DNA of 64,000 bases from Cololabis saira (taxonomy: Eukaryota > Chordata > Actinopteri > Beloniformes > Belonidae), in assembly GCF_033807715.1 (NCBI RefSeq), contig NC_084596.1, forward strand, positions 41,581,458 through 41,645,457, read 5' to 3'. The number at the start of each line of letters is the position of its first letter. Within the stretch, counting starts at the first letter, position 1. The notes under the pieces were generated by a model. The model was not told where the DNA came from, ran no database searches, and saw only the letters and a program-made list of their open reading frames with translations. Positions 33,351 to 44,261 of the stretch are shown here, in pieces. The translations under genes and the position numbers were made by a program.

Positions 33351-34275
33351 CAGAGGAACATTCAAATATTGAACCAAGCAGCAGGATTTTTTACAACCTT
33401 TTTTTTATTTTCACCCTAATTATAAAGGAGCGGCAATGAAATGAAAATGCTCTTTAATTTCTATTTCCGTGTTGAAAACACAGTCCTAAACCCGGTTTGT
33501 TCACCTTTCACACATATGCCTCATGTCTCGGGATGTCCATAATTTATTATTGTTTCAGCTGAATATGCATTAAATCTCTCATTGACTGTTCCTGTGGCAT
33601 TAGTAATGGGATAAACATTGTGAAAGTGTCTACTGGAGAGGAATTATTTTTAAAAGAGTCATTGGTAAGAACATAAAAAATAGCCTGTGGATATAATTTA
33701 GAATTTTCTAATCTGACACGTGTCATATACTGTATATTGTGCGTTGCGTTTCAGACATCTGGTGGGTTTTGTATGCACTGGGCCAGTCCACATGTTTAGC
33801 TGCACACCGCACATCCCGGAGACCATTCACAGATTACGTAACAGCCTCACGGCAGATGTGGCTTCTAGGATTATAATTAGAATAATATCACACATCAATT
33901 GAAAGCTTGTTATGTTAACACAACCAACCTGCCTGTGTCTGGTTTCCCCCATCGGTCACACATGTCACACATGGGGCATTATTGCTTATGAAATGAAATG
34001 AACCGTTTGCATTGCCAAGACTTTGGTGTAACCGGGGGTGATGGCAGTCTGTGTATGTGATCTGTGTGGCCTAACATCTCATCAGTGTCTCCAACCTGAA
34101 ACGTGGTTTGTGAAATATAAGAAACTGGTAAATTCCTATTTTTAGGGGGCTATCACTGCACCATCACAGAGAGACGGTTCCTGCTTGAATCTTCTCCGAG
34201 GTCCTTCTGTATGCAGACTGCATGCTCTGTTCATACATGTAATACTCAGGCCCTCTCCTACAGTACAAAAACTGA
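33351..34275. other. Intergenic, no feature recognised
   Basis: Nothing supported on either strand. Confidence 0.45.
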
Positions 34276-34284
34276 CCTGATGGA

Positions 34285-34560
34285 AAACTCACATTCAACC
34301 CCACTTCCAAAGGAGTTTGGGCACCATGTAAAATGTAAATGACCAAATGGAATGACTTGCAAACTTTATAAGCCCATATTTCATTCAACAAAGCCCATAG
34401 AAAGCCTGTCAAATTTTTAAACTGGGGAAAATTGGTTGTGACAAATCAGTGTTTGCCAATGTAGCTCCCCCTCTTCTTTTTACAGCAGTCCAACAGGAAC
34501 TGAGAAGACCCGTTATGTGAGTTTTGGGAAAGGTCATATTGCCCCATTCTTGTTATGGGA
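34285..34560. repeat. DNA-transposon terminal fragment (CAACCCCA type)
   Basis: Starts CAACCCCACTTCCAAAGGAG, then CACCATGTAAAATGTAAATG, a familiar fish repeat terminus. One end only is seen. Superfamily left open. Confidence 0.5.
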
Positions 34561-34699
34561 TTTAATCTGTTCCACAATCCTTGGTCATATTATTAATTTT
34601 TTGATTTGGTGAAAGAGTTGAAGTTCAGGGGGGGACATTTCCGCCCCCTAACCCTTTTTTACCAGTATGCAGTTTAGTATGAACTGGCTGAGAGTTGTG

Positions 34700-36273
34700 C
34701 AAGTCTTTAGAAAGGAGATTGTGTCTACATGGGACATGTTGCTCAGAAACCTCTGTATTCCTCTAGTCACTGTGTTGCTGCCATGAAATTCTAAAATAGA
34801 TCATTTTTGTCATCCATCTCTAGCCAGGCACTCCACCCTTTGACTGGCTGATGACCATGGTATTGGATTAAGAGGTACTAGTTCTCATCCCAGAAGCTTT
34901 CCATCCGGCTGAACCACATCATCTGCAAATAGCAGTGACCCAATTAGGAGATAGGAGAGCCCACCACAAGTCTATAAACTCTGCTCCTCATTGGTAGAGT
35001 CGTGTTGGTGGGATTGAAACGGTTTTCACAACGTTCCTCAACATTCGAAATTGAGGTCAGCAGAACCTCATCCCTTCCATACACAGTGTTGGTGATGCAC
35101 CGCTTGCTTCTCCTCAACCACCTGGCCAGAGTCTCTTCAAAGCTGCCTGAAAATCATTTTCCATGGCCTCCCAAAAGTCTTCCCAAGCCTGCTGGTAGTT
35201 ATCAGCTAACTCTGAGGTCCCACAGGCCAAAAAAGCTCCTTCAGCTTCACGGCTTGCACCAGCACATTTGGGGATTCCCACCACAACAGGCACCAACCAC
35301 CTTACAGCTAGGGTTCATGTCAACAATGGTGGCGTGGAACATGGTCCCAAAATGTCCCCATATTCCATGAGATATGGCTGAAGCTCCAACAGAAATGGGA
35401 GCATAAGCTCTCTCTGACAATGGACTCTGATAGATGTTCCCTCTTACCACATCTGACAGGTATCTTCCTACACCATCCATCCATTTTCTATACCAGTTTA
35501 AACTTTGCAGGGTCACGGGGGTCTGCTGGAGCCTATCCCAGCTCAATACAGGTGAGAGGCAGGGGGTTCACCCTGGACAGGTCGCCAGTCTATCGCAGTG
35601 CCACATATTCAGACAACCAGACACACTCACACTCACACTCACACTTTAGAGTCTTCAGTTAACCTAGAATGCATGTTTTTGGACTGTGGGAGGAAGCCGG
35701 AGTACCCGGAAGGAACCCACACAAGCACGGGGAGAACATGAAAACTCCACACAGAACCAGGAACCTTCTTGCTGTAAGGCAACAGTGCTAACCACTAAGC
35801 CACCATGCTGCCATCTTCCCCTACCTTTGGAGCCAACTCACCACTAGGTGGTAATCACTCAACAGCTTTGCTCCTCTCTTTCACTGATTGCCCAAAACAT
35901 GCAGCAGCATGTCTGATGACACAATGAATCGATCATCAATCTGCGACCTGGGGTGTCTTATGGCCCGTTGCCAAGCGCTCACATGCACACACTTGTGCTT
36001 GAACCAGGTGTTTATAATGAACAATCCATGTAGGGAAGTAAAATAACTAACCACCACTCGGGTTCAGATCAGAGGGGGGCGTTCCTCCCAATCCCACCCT
36101 TCAGGTCTCATTGTCCTTGTCCACATGAGCATTGGAATGAGGGAGTCCCCAGCAGGGTCAACTCTCCAGTACCCCACCCACTGACTCCAAAAAGGGTGGG
36201 TACTCTGAACTCCTGTTTGGTGCACAAGCAAAAATGTCAGGACCGGTCACCCCATGTATGCCCACCCCTGCAC
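34700..36273 (-). pseudogene. Antisense Rex3/RTE-like LINE, left part of split copy
   Basis: Minus-strand sequence is colinear with the endonuclease half of the intact copy at 12664-16027. About 36180-36090 corresponds to the GDFNAH region, 35960-35850 to the [16 protein letters not shown] and HHLVVSW region, and 35190-35150 to the [12 protein letters not shown] region. It is full of stops and small indels. The other part of the same insertion is at 40316-40760; the Harbinger element sits between them, and a SINE (35470-35815) is nested here. Confidence 0.78.
35470..35815 (-). repeat. tRNA-derived SINE with Rex3-like tail, near full length
   Basis: Read on the minus strand: an A-box-like TGGCTTAGTGG near 35805-35795 and a degraded B-box area, then GTGTGGAGTTTTCATGTTCT, TCCTCCCACAGTCCAAAAAC, a TGAGTGTGAG stretch, GGCGACCTGTCCAGGGTG, GTGACCCTGCAAAG and an ATGGATGG tail near 35475. 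The tail resembles the RTE 3' end, so RTE machinery probably mobilised it. It lies inside the antisense RTE remnant. Confidence 0.82.
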
Positions 36274-36697
36274 AATGGCTGTTTCCGAATTCGCATACTG
36301 TACTACTAGTGTACACTGATTTGGCCAAAATGTAGTAAGTAGTATGCTGTATGTGAACAGAAGGAAATCTGCAGTGTGCGAAAAATACCCAGATGTTTTA
36401 CTGATTTGGAAGAAAATCCGCAGCATGCATCAGACCAGTCTACCTCGCCTACTATATCTCAGAATGCAATGCGGCCTCGGCCGGGCAGCGCTTTTTTCTG
36501 TATTTTCTCAAAGCTTTATTGAGGACGCAAGTGGGAAAATCTCAAACAGAAATACAAGGCAAGTAATCATGCTATGTCACCTATTTCGCAGAAGCTGTTG
36601 TATTTTCAATTCTGTTGGACCTCCTACAATGCCATACTTATAAGCTACTGAGCTGGGAAAACATAACTACTGATGCAGTTGCCAGTTTGTTAGTTTG

Positions 36698-36701
<4 letters not shown>

Positions 36702-36753
<52 letters not shown>
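36702..36753. repeat. (TG)n microsatellite
   Basis: About 25 TG units directly before the accessory-protein exon. Confidence 0.95.
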
Positions 36754-36754
<1 letters not shown>

Positions 36755-37231
36755 GAGCTTAGGGCCCCAAGGACAGGGGTAAGCACGGAGGCAGGAGAGG
36801 CCACTGCTGCATCCTGGAAGTGGTTCACACTGATGGATGAGTCACTGGACCAGAAGCCGAGCATTTTGCCTCCGGTCTCCATTGACTCATCCAACCAGGA
36901 TGTGGTGGTGGTCCCTTCTCCCTCAACTGGGGAACCCACCCAGGAGGACGATGGTGATCAAGGCACCCCTGCCAAGAGGAGGAGGGAGGGAGGGAGGAGG
37001 GAGCCGGACTTGGTCCGGCTGTTTGAAAAGATGGCAGAGAAAGACGAGGAGAGGGAGAGGATTGCCATTGAGAGACAACGAATGATGGAGAGAGAGAGGA
37101 TGGACAGGGAGGAGAAGATGGAGAGAGAATGGAAAGAGTGGATTGAGAGGAGAGAGAAGGAGAATGCGGAAAGGGAGGAGAGGAGACAAAGAGAGATGAT
37201 GGAAGTGTTCGAAAAAATGTTGAAAAAATGA
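36754..37231 (+). pseudogene. Harbinger accessory (Myb/SANT-like) protein, C-terminal part
   Basis: The frame includes ATAASWKWFTLMDESLDQKPS near 36805-36860, a motif common in the second protein of fish Harbingers. An acidic spacer, a basic KRRREGGRRE patch and a long Glu/Arg-rich coiled coil end in EVFEKMLKK at 37231. In active elements this protein has an N-terminal trihelix DNA-binding domain and carries the transposase to the nucleus. That domain is absent here: nothing matching lies between 36277 and 36700, where the (TG)n begins. The remaining piece is open. Confidence 0.72.
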
Positions 37232-37259
37232 ATAAAGAAAAAAATAAAGAAATACAAGC

Positions 37260-38993
37260 AATTGAAGTGTGGTTTGTGCACTGAACTGTGTAATCAAAGA
37301 AGAACAGACATTGCAGGGACACAAAAGAAGGCTCCCTGTATGGGGTCATCAGGGCTATCGGTGCTGTCAGGCAGGGATATCCTCCATCCCCAATGAGGAT
37401 CCAGCCAGGAGGTGGGTAGAGCTGCTGATAGTACAGCGAGCTCCACCGCAGGACCCATGCGTCATGCACTGCACCAGGTAGGCCTGTAAATAATCATTGT
37501 TACAAAGAAGAAAATCACTACTTGCAGGAATGGCTCTTAAATGTTTCATTTTAGTTGGCACATTGAACAATTGATTATGTTAGATGCCTGAGACATGCCT
37601 GACACATAAACACTGAGATACATTGCTTGTCATGTCAGAAACTGATACAGTATATGATGATTGAATATATTTGAAAATAACACCCTAGATAATGGATTTG
37701 ATGAGAGAAACTATTCATATCTGAATACTTGTATCTAGTATATTTAGTAAATGCACTAGATACAATACTATCTGAATGTAATCAACATTGCATCAAGCTG
37801 TTGATATAATACTGATTTCCATCCATACCTGTGAAGCTGTTTATGAAGCGACCTCTGTGATCACAGACCACCTGCAGCTGGATCGAGTGGAAAAGTTTCC
37901 TGTTCCAGAAAAGAAAATGTAGTCACTAGTTGACATTGGTATGGAATTAAAGCAGGCCATTATATCCTTGTGAAGTGGGTAATTTGTATGCAGGGTACCT
38001 ATTCAGATAGTCCTCCTTGTTTGCTGCAGGGGGTTTGATCCGGATGTGGGTGCCGTCGATGCTGCCAGCTACGTGGCTGAAGGCCCGGGAGCCAGCCAGG
38101 CGGGCAAAGCCTTCCCCTATCCCCACCAGCTCATCTTCCCCTATCCCCGACAGCTCACCTTCCCCTATCCCCACCAGCTCACCTTCCCCTATCCCCACCA
38201 GCTCACCTTCCCCTATCCCCGACATCTCACCTTCCCCTATCCCCACCAGCTCACCTTCCTCTATCCCCACCAGCTCACCTTCCCCTATCCCCACCAGCTC
38301 ATCTTCCCCTATCCCCACCAGCTCACCTTCCCCTATCCCCGACAGCTCACCTTCCCCTATCCCCACCAGCTCATCTTCCCCTATCCCCACCAGCTCACCT
38401 TCCCCTATCCCCGACAGCTCACCTTCCCCTATCCCCACCAGCTCACCTTCCTCTATCCCCACCAGCTCACCTTCCCCTATCCCCACCAGCTCACCTTCCT
38501 CTATCCCCACCAGCTCATCTTCCCCTATCCCCACAAGCTCACCTTCCCCTATCCCCACAAGCTCACCTTCCCCTATCCCCACCAGCTCACCTTCCTCTAT
38601 CCCCACCAGCTCATCTTCCCCTATCCCCACCAGCTCATCTTCCCCTATCCCCACAAGCTCACCTTCCCCTATCCCCACAAGCTCACCTTCCCCTATCCCC
38701 ACAAGCTCACCTTCCCCTATCCCCACCAGCTCACCTTCCTCTATCCCCACCAGCTCATCTTCCCCTATCCCCACCAGCTCATCTTCCCCTATCCCCGACA
38801 GCTCACCTTCCCCTATCCCCACCAGCTCACCTTCCCCTATCCCCACCAGCTCATCTTCAGCAGGAAAATGGATGACCCTCTTGAGTATTGACATGATGTT
38901 ATTTGCCACACGATGCACAATATCGAAGACTGTGCTCGTGGGCACGTGGAAGGCTCCGACACCACCCTGTAGGAGGTGGCACTGGCCAGCCAA
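37260..38993 (-). pseudogene. Harbinger transposase (HARBI1-like), repeat-expanded and truncated
   Basis: Three coding blocks on the minus strand. Block 1 (38993-37947): FHVPTSTVFDIVHRVANNI, then IHFPAED, a repeat array, then GFARLAGSRAFSHVAGSIDG with the first catalytic Asp and HIRIKPPAANKEDYLNR. Block 2 (about 37905-37836): HSIQLQVVCDHRGRFINSFT with the second Asp, bounded by an AG and a GT that could be splice sites. Block 3 (about 37475-37320): VHDAWVLRWSSLY, then GWILIGDGGYPC and MTPYREP. The segment that should hold the catalytic Glu is missing. It is related to the domesticated vertebrate gene HARBI1 but this is a transposon copy. Inferred inactive. Confidence 0.85.
38113..38860 (-). 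repeat. 24-bp in-frame coding minisatellite, about 31 units
   Basis: On the minus strand each unit encodes eight residues, ELVGIGEG or close variants (DELVGIGE, ELSGIGEG, ELVGIEEG). Because 24 is divisible by three, the transposase frame stays open through the array; two frames of the other strand are open as well. The unit matches the native transposase codons just before FARLAG, so the array grew from the gene's own sequence. Confidence 0.95.
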
Positions 38994-39639
38994 TATAAGA
39001 AGATGGCCACTTCAATGTGTTTTCCCCAGCCGTGCTCCTTGCTGTAGCCGAGGGACTGGATGAGGGCTCCCACACTCTGCCTTGACAGGTGGAAGTCTCT
39101 CTGCAGCTCTCCCTCTCCCAGGAAGAGGCGACTACTGGGGTCTCAGCATTCAGCTGTAAATAATGCCCTCGACGAGCACGCTGTTGGAGTAGGGGCAGTA
39201 TGTTTAACTTTCTATTCTGTTATTTTACTTCATAACGATACTTTTAAAGTTCACCTTTTCCAATAAACTGTTCTTTAACAAAGTTGTTTGTCACAGAATA
39301 TTATTTACTGACTTATCTGACAGTATTTAGCTGTTAGCTTTGGAGTTTACTGCTTTACTTAGCCCTAATGAAATTAACCCTTAAAGAAAGTTTGATATAC
39401 TTACATGGGACACGTGCACAAAGGATGGCCAACCTATATCGCCACCTGCGCCTCCTTTGGGCCACATTAAAATCCGACATCATCCTTTTCTCTCTTGTCT
39501 CTCTACTGTCTGTTGTCGCTCCTTTATTGTCTCTACTCCTACTGTGCACGTGATATAATTATTTTTATTATGTTTTATACCAAGTACGTAGAGGTGCACT
39601 AAATGAAAACCCAAACATATGTAGCTTAATAAAATAAAA

Positions 39640-40312
39640 CAAATAAAATTCAATAGACTGATATGTTCATTTTAATACATTTATTAGAATTGTGACAGCT
39701 TTGATGTACCGACAGTGCAGCAGCTTCTGGGGTTCCAGTGAAAACATGAAGCTTCACTTTATATTCAGACAAACTAATGTGACAGCTACAGCTGTTAGAT
39801 TTCATCTATTAAACCAACATTTATCTTCCTAAATGATTTATTTCAGCCAGCGGTGATTCTCCACAGAGCTGCAGGTTTCTCCCCCGGGACGACGGCATGG
39901 GTTGATCCAGCGATCACTTCTGTTCTCCGGCCGTGAGCGGCTGCTGCTCCCCGGGGCTCTTCTGATCCGCGAAACATCGGATCAAATTTCTTAACAGGCG
40001 GTATTTGGATAAACTGAGCCCAGGTTGGGGATCTTAACAGTTACTTTTACGCCTGAAAATATGTTAGAACTTAATAAAGTGGCATATTAACAGCGCTACA
40101 GCTGAAATTAAAACAGCTTCTGGTCTGCTTTCAAATCTCAGCTTTCGCTGTCGTTCTGGTGCGAAATGCATTCTGGGATACACTGTAGCACACTGCTGTG
40201 TGAACGGTCTGCTGGAGCAGCGTACTGAATCCTTCATTTCGTAGGCAGTATACAGTGCATACTGTGCAGTATGTAGCTTGTAGTGCGGTAGTATCCGAAT
40301 TCAGAAACGGCC
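39640..40312. repeat. Harbinger right subterminal region
   Basis: Non-coding. It shares sequence in inverted orientation with 3054-4140, including GAACATATCAGTCTATTG (complement at 39655) and a TTTAGGAAGATAAATG-type stretch (39820). It identifies the two elements as one family. Confidence 0.8.
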
Positions 40313-40315
40313 AAT

Positions 40316-40754
40316 GTCTCTCTCTTTAGGCAACCAGAGAGTGGAACCAGTCTCTCAAGGAGACTGGACCAACACACATGGCTCAGAGCCCTGAGCCATG
40401 TGTCGAGGTGAGCCCAACTATTTCAAGCCAGAAATTCTCAACCTGCACCAAATGCACCACTTCAAGTTTGTTCCGCACCAGAGAGGTGACATTCCACATC
40501 CCAAGAGCCAACTTCTGCAGCCAAGGACTGGACCACCAGGGTCTTCACCACCCAGCTCACATGGCACCTGATCTCCATGACCCCGCCCACGGGTGGTGAG
40601 GCCATGGACAGTCAGAGCCAGGCAGAGGCCCCATGGGTGCAGACACAGCCACCTGGCACTCACCAGCTAGGCCTGGCTCCAGAAGCCTTGACACGGACGC
40701 CGATGCGGTGCCACGCCTCCAGGCAAGGGAAATTGATGAAATTGAGGAAGTGTG

Positions 40755-40760
<6 letters not shown>
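40316..40760 (-). pseudogene. Antisense Rex3/RTE-like LINE, 5' part of split copy
   Basis: On the minus strand this matches the 5' region of the intact copy: about 40745-40560 to the leader and N-terminal basic region, and about 40510-40400 to GTWNVTSL (here LGMWNVTSLVRNKLE) and EIVGLTSTH. It continues across the Harbinger insertion into 36273-34700. Stops break the frame. Confidence 0.78.
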
Positions 40761-40787
<27 letters not shown>

Positions 40788-40788
40788 C
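40759..40788. repeat. (TA)n microsatellite
   Basis: About 14 AT units. Confidence 0.92.
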
Positions 40789-40889
40789 TATTATTAACCA
40801 ACCAATTATAAACCAACAAATAATCTCTTTATTAAATATAATACTTTAAAATTACATGATATAGTAGAGCAGAAAACTATTTTATTTGC

Positions 40890-41230
40890 CTTTAAAGGAG
40901 CATGAGGCTCCTTTTAGAAATGAGACTCATTAGCGCCACCTTCGCCACGACGGCCGTTGGGGGTACTGCAGCCAACAGTGAAGCCGGCACGGGGGAACGG
41001 GGAGAACATGCATGCAGCGTCATGTGACGTCACATCCGCAGGACAGCGCGGGAAATTCGGCCCCACAATTGCAGCACATTTTGCAGCAACCAGCCTGTTC
41101 AAGGCAACGGAACGATACACTAGAGGGCTCATTCTTTTTGGTTTGGATCGCTTCATCTGACATTATTACTAGAAAACTTAAAACGTGTACACATTTTTTT
41201 TCATAAATCCTGCCTCATGCTCCTTTAAAG
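40890..41230. mobile_element. MITE with CTTTAAAGGAGCATGAGGC termini
   Basis: A 341-bp element whose 19-bp left end is an exact reverse complement of its right end (GCCTCATGCTCCTTTAAAG at 41212-41230). It has a GC-rich interior and no coding capacity. It lies directly against the LINE fragment at 41231. Superfamily not assigned. Confidence 0.82.
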
Positions 41231-41478
41231 CCCAGCAGAAACTGCTTCCAAACTGCATTCAGGACCTGTTCCAAATAAAAGAAACCCACTATGACCTGAG
41301 GGGGAAACTCATGTTTGGGATGACGACAGCAAGAACTAATATTAAAAAGAGATGTACATCAATTAAGGCTAGAGAAATTTGGAATAGTTGTGATAACAAC
41401 CTAAAAATGTGTAGTTCTATTTTCAAGTTTAAGGAAATGTTTAAAGAAAATACTGTAAATAAATATAAAACACTATAA
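41231..41478 (+). pseudogene. LINE RT C-terminal fragment (CR1/L2/Rex1-like)
   Basis: The open frame has QQKLLPNCIQDLF, a YDLRGKLMFG motif, then RTNIKKRCTSIKAREIWN and a Lys-rich end. It is homologous to the minus-strand piece at 626-1024. Only the last 80 or so codons remain. Confidence 0.7.
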
Positions 41479-41479
41479 T

Positions 41480-42225
41480 TATAAAGTATACTATCAAAAA
41501 CATTCTAGAATGTGAAACGTCAATTTTATATTTTGTCTTACTTATTTTTGTCTTCTTTATGTATTCTTTGTAGAAGAAGTAGAAGAAAAGAAGATTAGGT
41601 TGCATAACCTTTTCAGTCTCATTCCAGAACTGTGATTTCTGCACTGAAGGGGCTGTAATAGAAGAAAATTATACCACCACTTACTGGGTTAATAAAAAGT
41701 AATCACATAGCAATCTAACGTTGTGGCACAGTAGGAATGTTTTTGCCCATGTCGTCTCTCTCTCTCATTTGTGGTTCTGTGATTATTAAAAGGGTTCTGG
41801 ACCAGAAAATCTGCATATGGATTTGTACCATGTTGTGCTCTGTCTTTGGTCTTCTTACATTTAGTTTAGTTTCAGAATTGCAGGTTAAACTCGTTCTGCA
41901 TACGTGGATAACATCTTCTGCAGCCTCTTTCTCCAAGGGTCAAAAGATAATCATGAGTGGAAAATAAATTAAATCAGGCTGAACTTGTACACCAGCACTC
42001 AGTTCAGCAGTCTTCTCTTTTCGAGTCCGTTGCAATCTCAGATGCGGTTCTGCCAGTATCTGGTGCAGGTCACAGCTGTTGGGGTGGGTTCTGCTACTGG
42101 CTGCACTGGGGGGCATCTTAACAGTCCAGTAGGTGGGACATTGTCTGTACTGCTCTACAGCTGCATGTGTCTTCTGTCTGGTAGCTCCATGCTTTCATGA
42201 GTGCTTTGCATCTCCCCTGCTCCAC
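41480..42225. other. Intergenic, no feature recognised
   Basis: AT-rich; probably includes the 3' UTR of the LINE fragment at its left edge. Confidence 0.4.
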
Positions 42226-42368
42226 TCGTAGTCTGTTTTAAATGTTTCCCTGCATCTGCACACCGTGATACAAGGAGCTGTGTCATTAACAGACTTGTCC
42301 AGAACTTGATGACAAGCTGATGACGACTATTAATTAGAATCAGGTGTGCTGATGCAGGGAACCTGCAG
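42226..42368. repeat. hAT-type MITE, copy 5, truncated
   Basis: The interior matches copies 1-4 (TGTTTTAAATGTTTCCCTGC; GTGATACAAGGAGCTGTGTC; ATTAGAATCAGGTGTG) but both CAGGGG-type ends are gone. Confidence 0.75.
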
Positions 42369-43145
42369 ATCTACATCTCTTGAGTTCAGTTATTTTGTTT
42401 ATAATATATGAACACGGTTCAAGGAGAGAGAGATGACACTGAATCAAAATTCAATTCAATTGAATTTCTTCAGATCGTACTTTTTTCGTACCAAATAAAA
42501 TCCAAATCAATGAAGTTTCCGTTGGTTGTTTTTTCTTGAATTTCTTGAATGATCTCAGCATTTCTGTTAGCGTAGAAATGCTTTTTACAAATTAAATTAT
42601 GGTAATGAAATTTATTAGATTTTGCAAAGAAATAAAAGTCAAAATGAATGTATGAATTTACATTTAATTTGAGTCTACGGTGCAATTCCCTTATAGCTTT
42701 ATTCCTGATCTGAGTTTGTGAGCTTCAGCTGCCAGTAACAAGCTCCCTTCAACATTTGCTGATTCCATTTGGTTGCTTTAGAACTGAAATTTGAGTTGAT
42801 CTCAGTTGGATTTAACTGAGGCTGAGCTTTTTGCCTGGCGAAGAGTGTCATAATCAAACCATGGAGTACACAACAGTGTATTTGTGCTGAGTCTTTATCC
42901 ACAACAAACAACGGAACAGTAGCTCAATGCCAGCGCTGCAGGTGTGCGGAAGGATAAAGAAGGTGGGAAAACTCTCCTCACAGCCTCTCTTTTCATCTTA
43001 TTCTGTGATGCTAAGAAACATTTCTTTCTGGAACAAACTTGGCAGATGTTTTCTCTTTTTTTGTCTGCATATATATTAATGGTTAGTACCATGTTTGGTA
43101 CAACATAAATCACATATATGCATCTAATATATAATCTAATCTATA
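42369..43145. other. Intergenic, no feature recognised
   Basis: Contains a short AATTCAATTCAATTG motif near 42447, a possible LINE tail trace. No gene. Confidence 0.4.
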
Positions 43146-43150
<5 letters not shown>

Positions 43151-43215
<65 letters not shown>

Positions 43216-43224
43216 TATATATAT
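43151..43224. repeat. (TA)n microsatellite left of SINE
   Basis: About 35 TA units with one GA interruption near 43213. Confidence 0.95.
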
Positions 43225-44172
43225 ATCCATCCATCCATTATCTATACCCGCTTTATCCTTTGCAGGGTCACGGGGGTCTGCTAGCGCCTATCCCAGCTAT
43301 TTTCAGGCGAGAGGCAGGGGTTTGTTAGGATTTCATGAAATTGTTAAAAGCTGAAAGCATTTCCAACACTGGTGGGCTTTCTCTTTATATTCAAAGTAAC
43401 CTTGTATGTAGCAATTCATGGAGCCACCTCCTGGTGTTACGGGTAGATTAGAAGTTAAATACAATCCACATAGTATTGTTGGAGACGAGACGGGGGAAAG
43501 GCGACACCTTAAGGTGACTTTCCCTTGAGCTGGCTCTTCCAATTAAATTAATTAGCAATACACATACAATTTGTTGAGAGAAGACATTGGGGGGAAATAG
43601 GTGGTTTGACATTGGGGGTCTTATCTGCGTCCAAGGGTGACACCCCAGGTGAGAGAAATAACAAAGGAGATAGAAGTGACACGTTTGGGGGTCTTTTCCC
43701 GTTCCCTCCACCAATGAAATTCACTTGCAAAGAACACCCCCCTTTAGAGTATAAATTCAACTGGACTCGTGAAAACATCGTGCATTTCTTTCCTACCCAT
43801 GAGAGAAGTGTACCTCCGGCCGGAGACAAATGTACCTCCGGCCGGAAGAAAAACCTTGTGCTTGACATCATTAAAAGTTGTATTAACCTGTGACTCTTTC
43901 CACTAGTTTTATTTTGGGACACCAGACAAAAGAACACGTATCTTTCAGGTTACACCCTAGACAGGTCACCAGTCCATCGCAGGGCCACATATACAGACAA
44001 ACAACCATGCACACTCACACTCACACCTACGGGCAACTTAGAATCATCAATTAACCTAGCATACATGTTTTTAGACTGTGGGAGGAAACCGGAGTACCTG
44101 GAGAAAACCCACACAAGCACGGGGAGAACATGCAAACTCCACACAGAAAGACCCTGCTGGGCCTGGGAGTCG
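43222..44172 (-). repeat. RTE-mobilised SINE, split by solo LTR
   Basis: The tail side 43225-43322 (ATCCATCCATCCATTATC through GCAGGGTCACGGGGGTCTGC) and the head side 43948-44172 (CTAGACAGGTCACCAGTCC through TGGGAGGAAACCGGAGTACC to a TTCGACTCCC B-box remnant in antisense) are parts of one minus-strand SINE. The A-box end is replaced by a (TA)n array. Confidence 0.83.
43323..43947 (+). mobile_element. Solo LTR of an endogenous retrovirus-like element (4-bp TSD)
   Basis: A 625-bp segment starting TGTTAGGA and ending ATCTTTCA, flanked by GGTT on both sides (43319-43322, 43948-43951). Removing it restores the interrupted SINE. A TATA-like TATAAATTC near 43749 and ATTAAA near 43871 fit a promoter and polyadenylation signal in plus orientation. 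TG...CA ends with a 4-bp duplication fit retroviral or some Gypsy integration. No gag, pol or env sequence remains. An 18-20-bp direct repeat (TGTACCTCCGGCCGGA) lies at 43809 and 43831. Confidence 0.82.
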
Positions 44173-44173
44173 A

Positions 44174-44175
<2 letters not shown>

Positions 44176-44254
<79 letters not shown>
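44176..44254. repeat. (TA)n microsatellite right of SINE
   Basis: About 38 TA units with one GT interruption. Confidence 0.95.

Positions 44255-44259
<5 letters not shown>

Positions 44260-44261
<2 letters not shown>

Larger units (their letters stand above)
36277..40312 (-). mobile_element. PIF/Harbinger transposon, two genes, degraded
   Basis: A 4036-bp element with ends GGCTGTTTCCGAATTCGC and TGAATTC...AAACGGCC (inverted) and AAT on both sides (36274-36276, 40313-40315). It has the two-gene layout of animal Harbingers: a transposase on the minus strand (37260-38993) and a Myb/SANT-type accessory protein on the plus strand (36752-37231). It inserted into an older antisense RTE element. A 24-bp minisatellite has expanded within the transposase. 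Confidence 0.9.

Noticed and set aside
36825..37469. 214-codon minus-strand frame
   Set aside because: Its first part is the transposase C-terminal block; the Ser/Pro-rich remainder is the antisense of the coiled-coil accessory protein.
38017..39063. 348-codon plus-strand frame of Ser/Pro repeats over the Harbinger transposase
   Set aside because: Shadow of the 24-bp minisatellite; flanking residues show no family resemblance, while the minus strand encodes a clear transposase.
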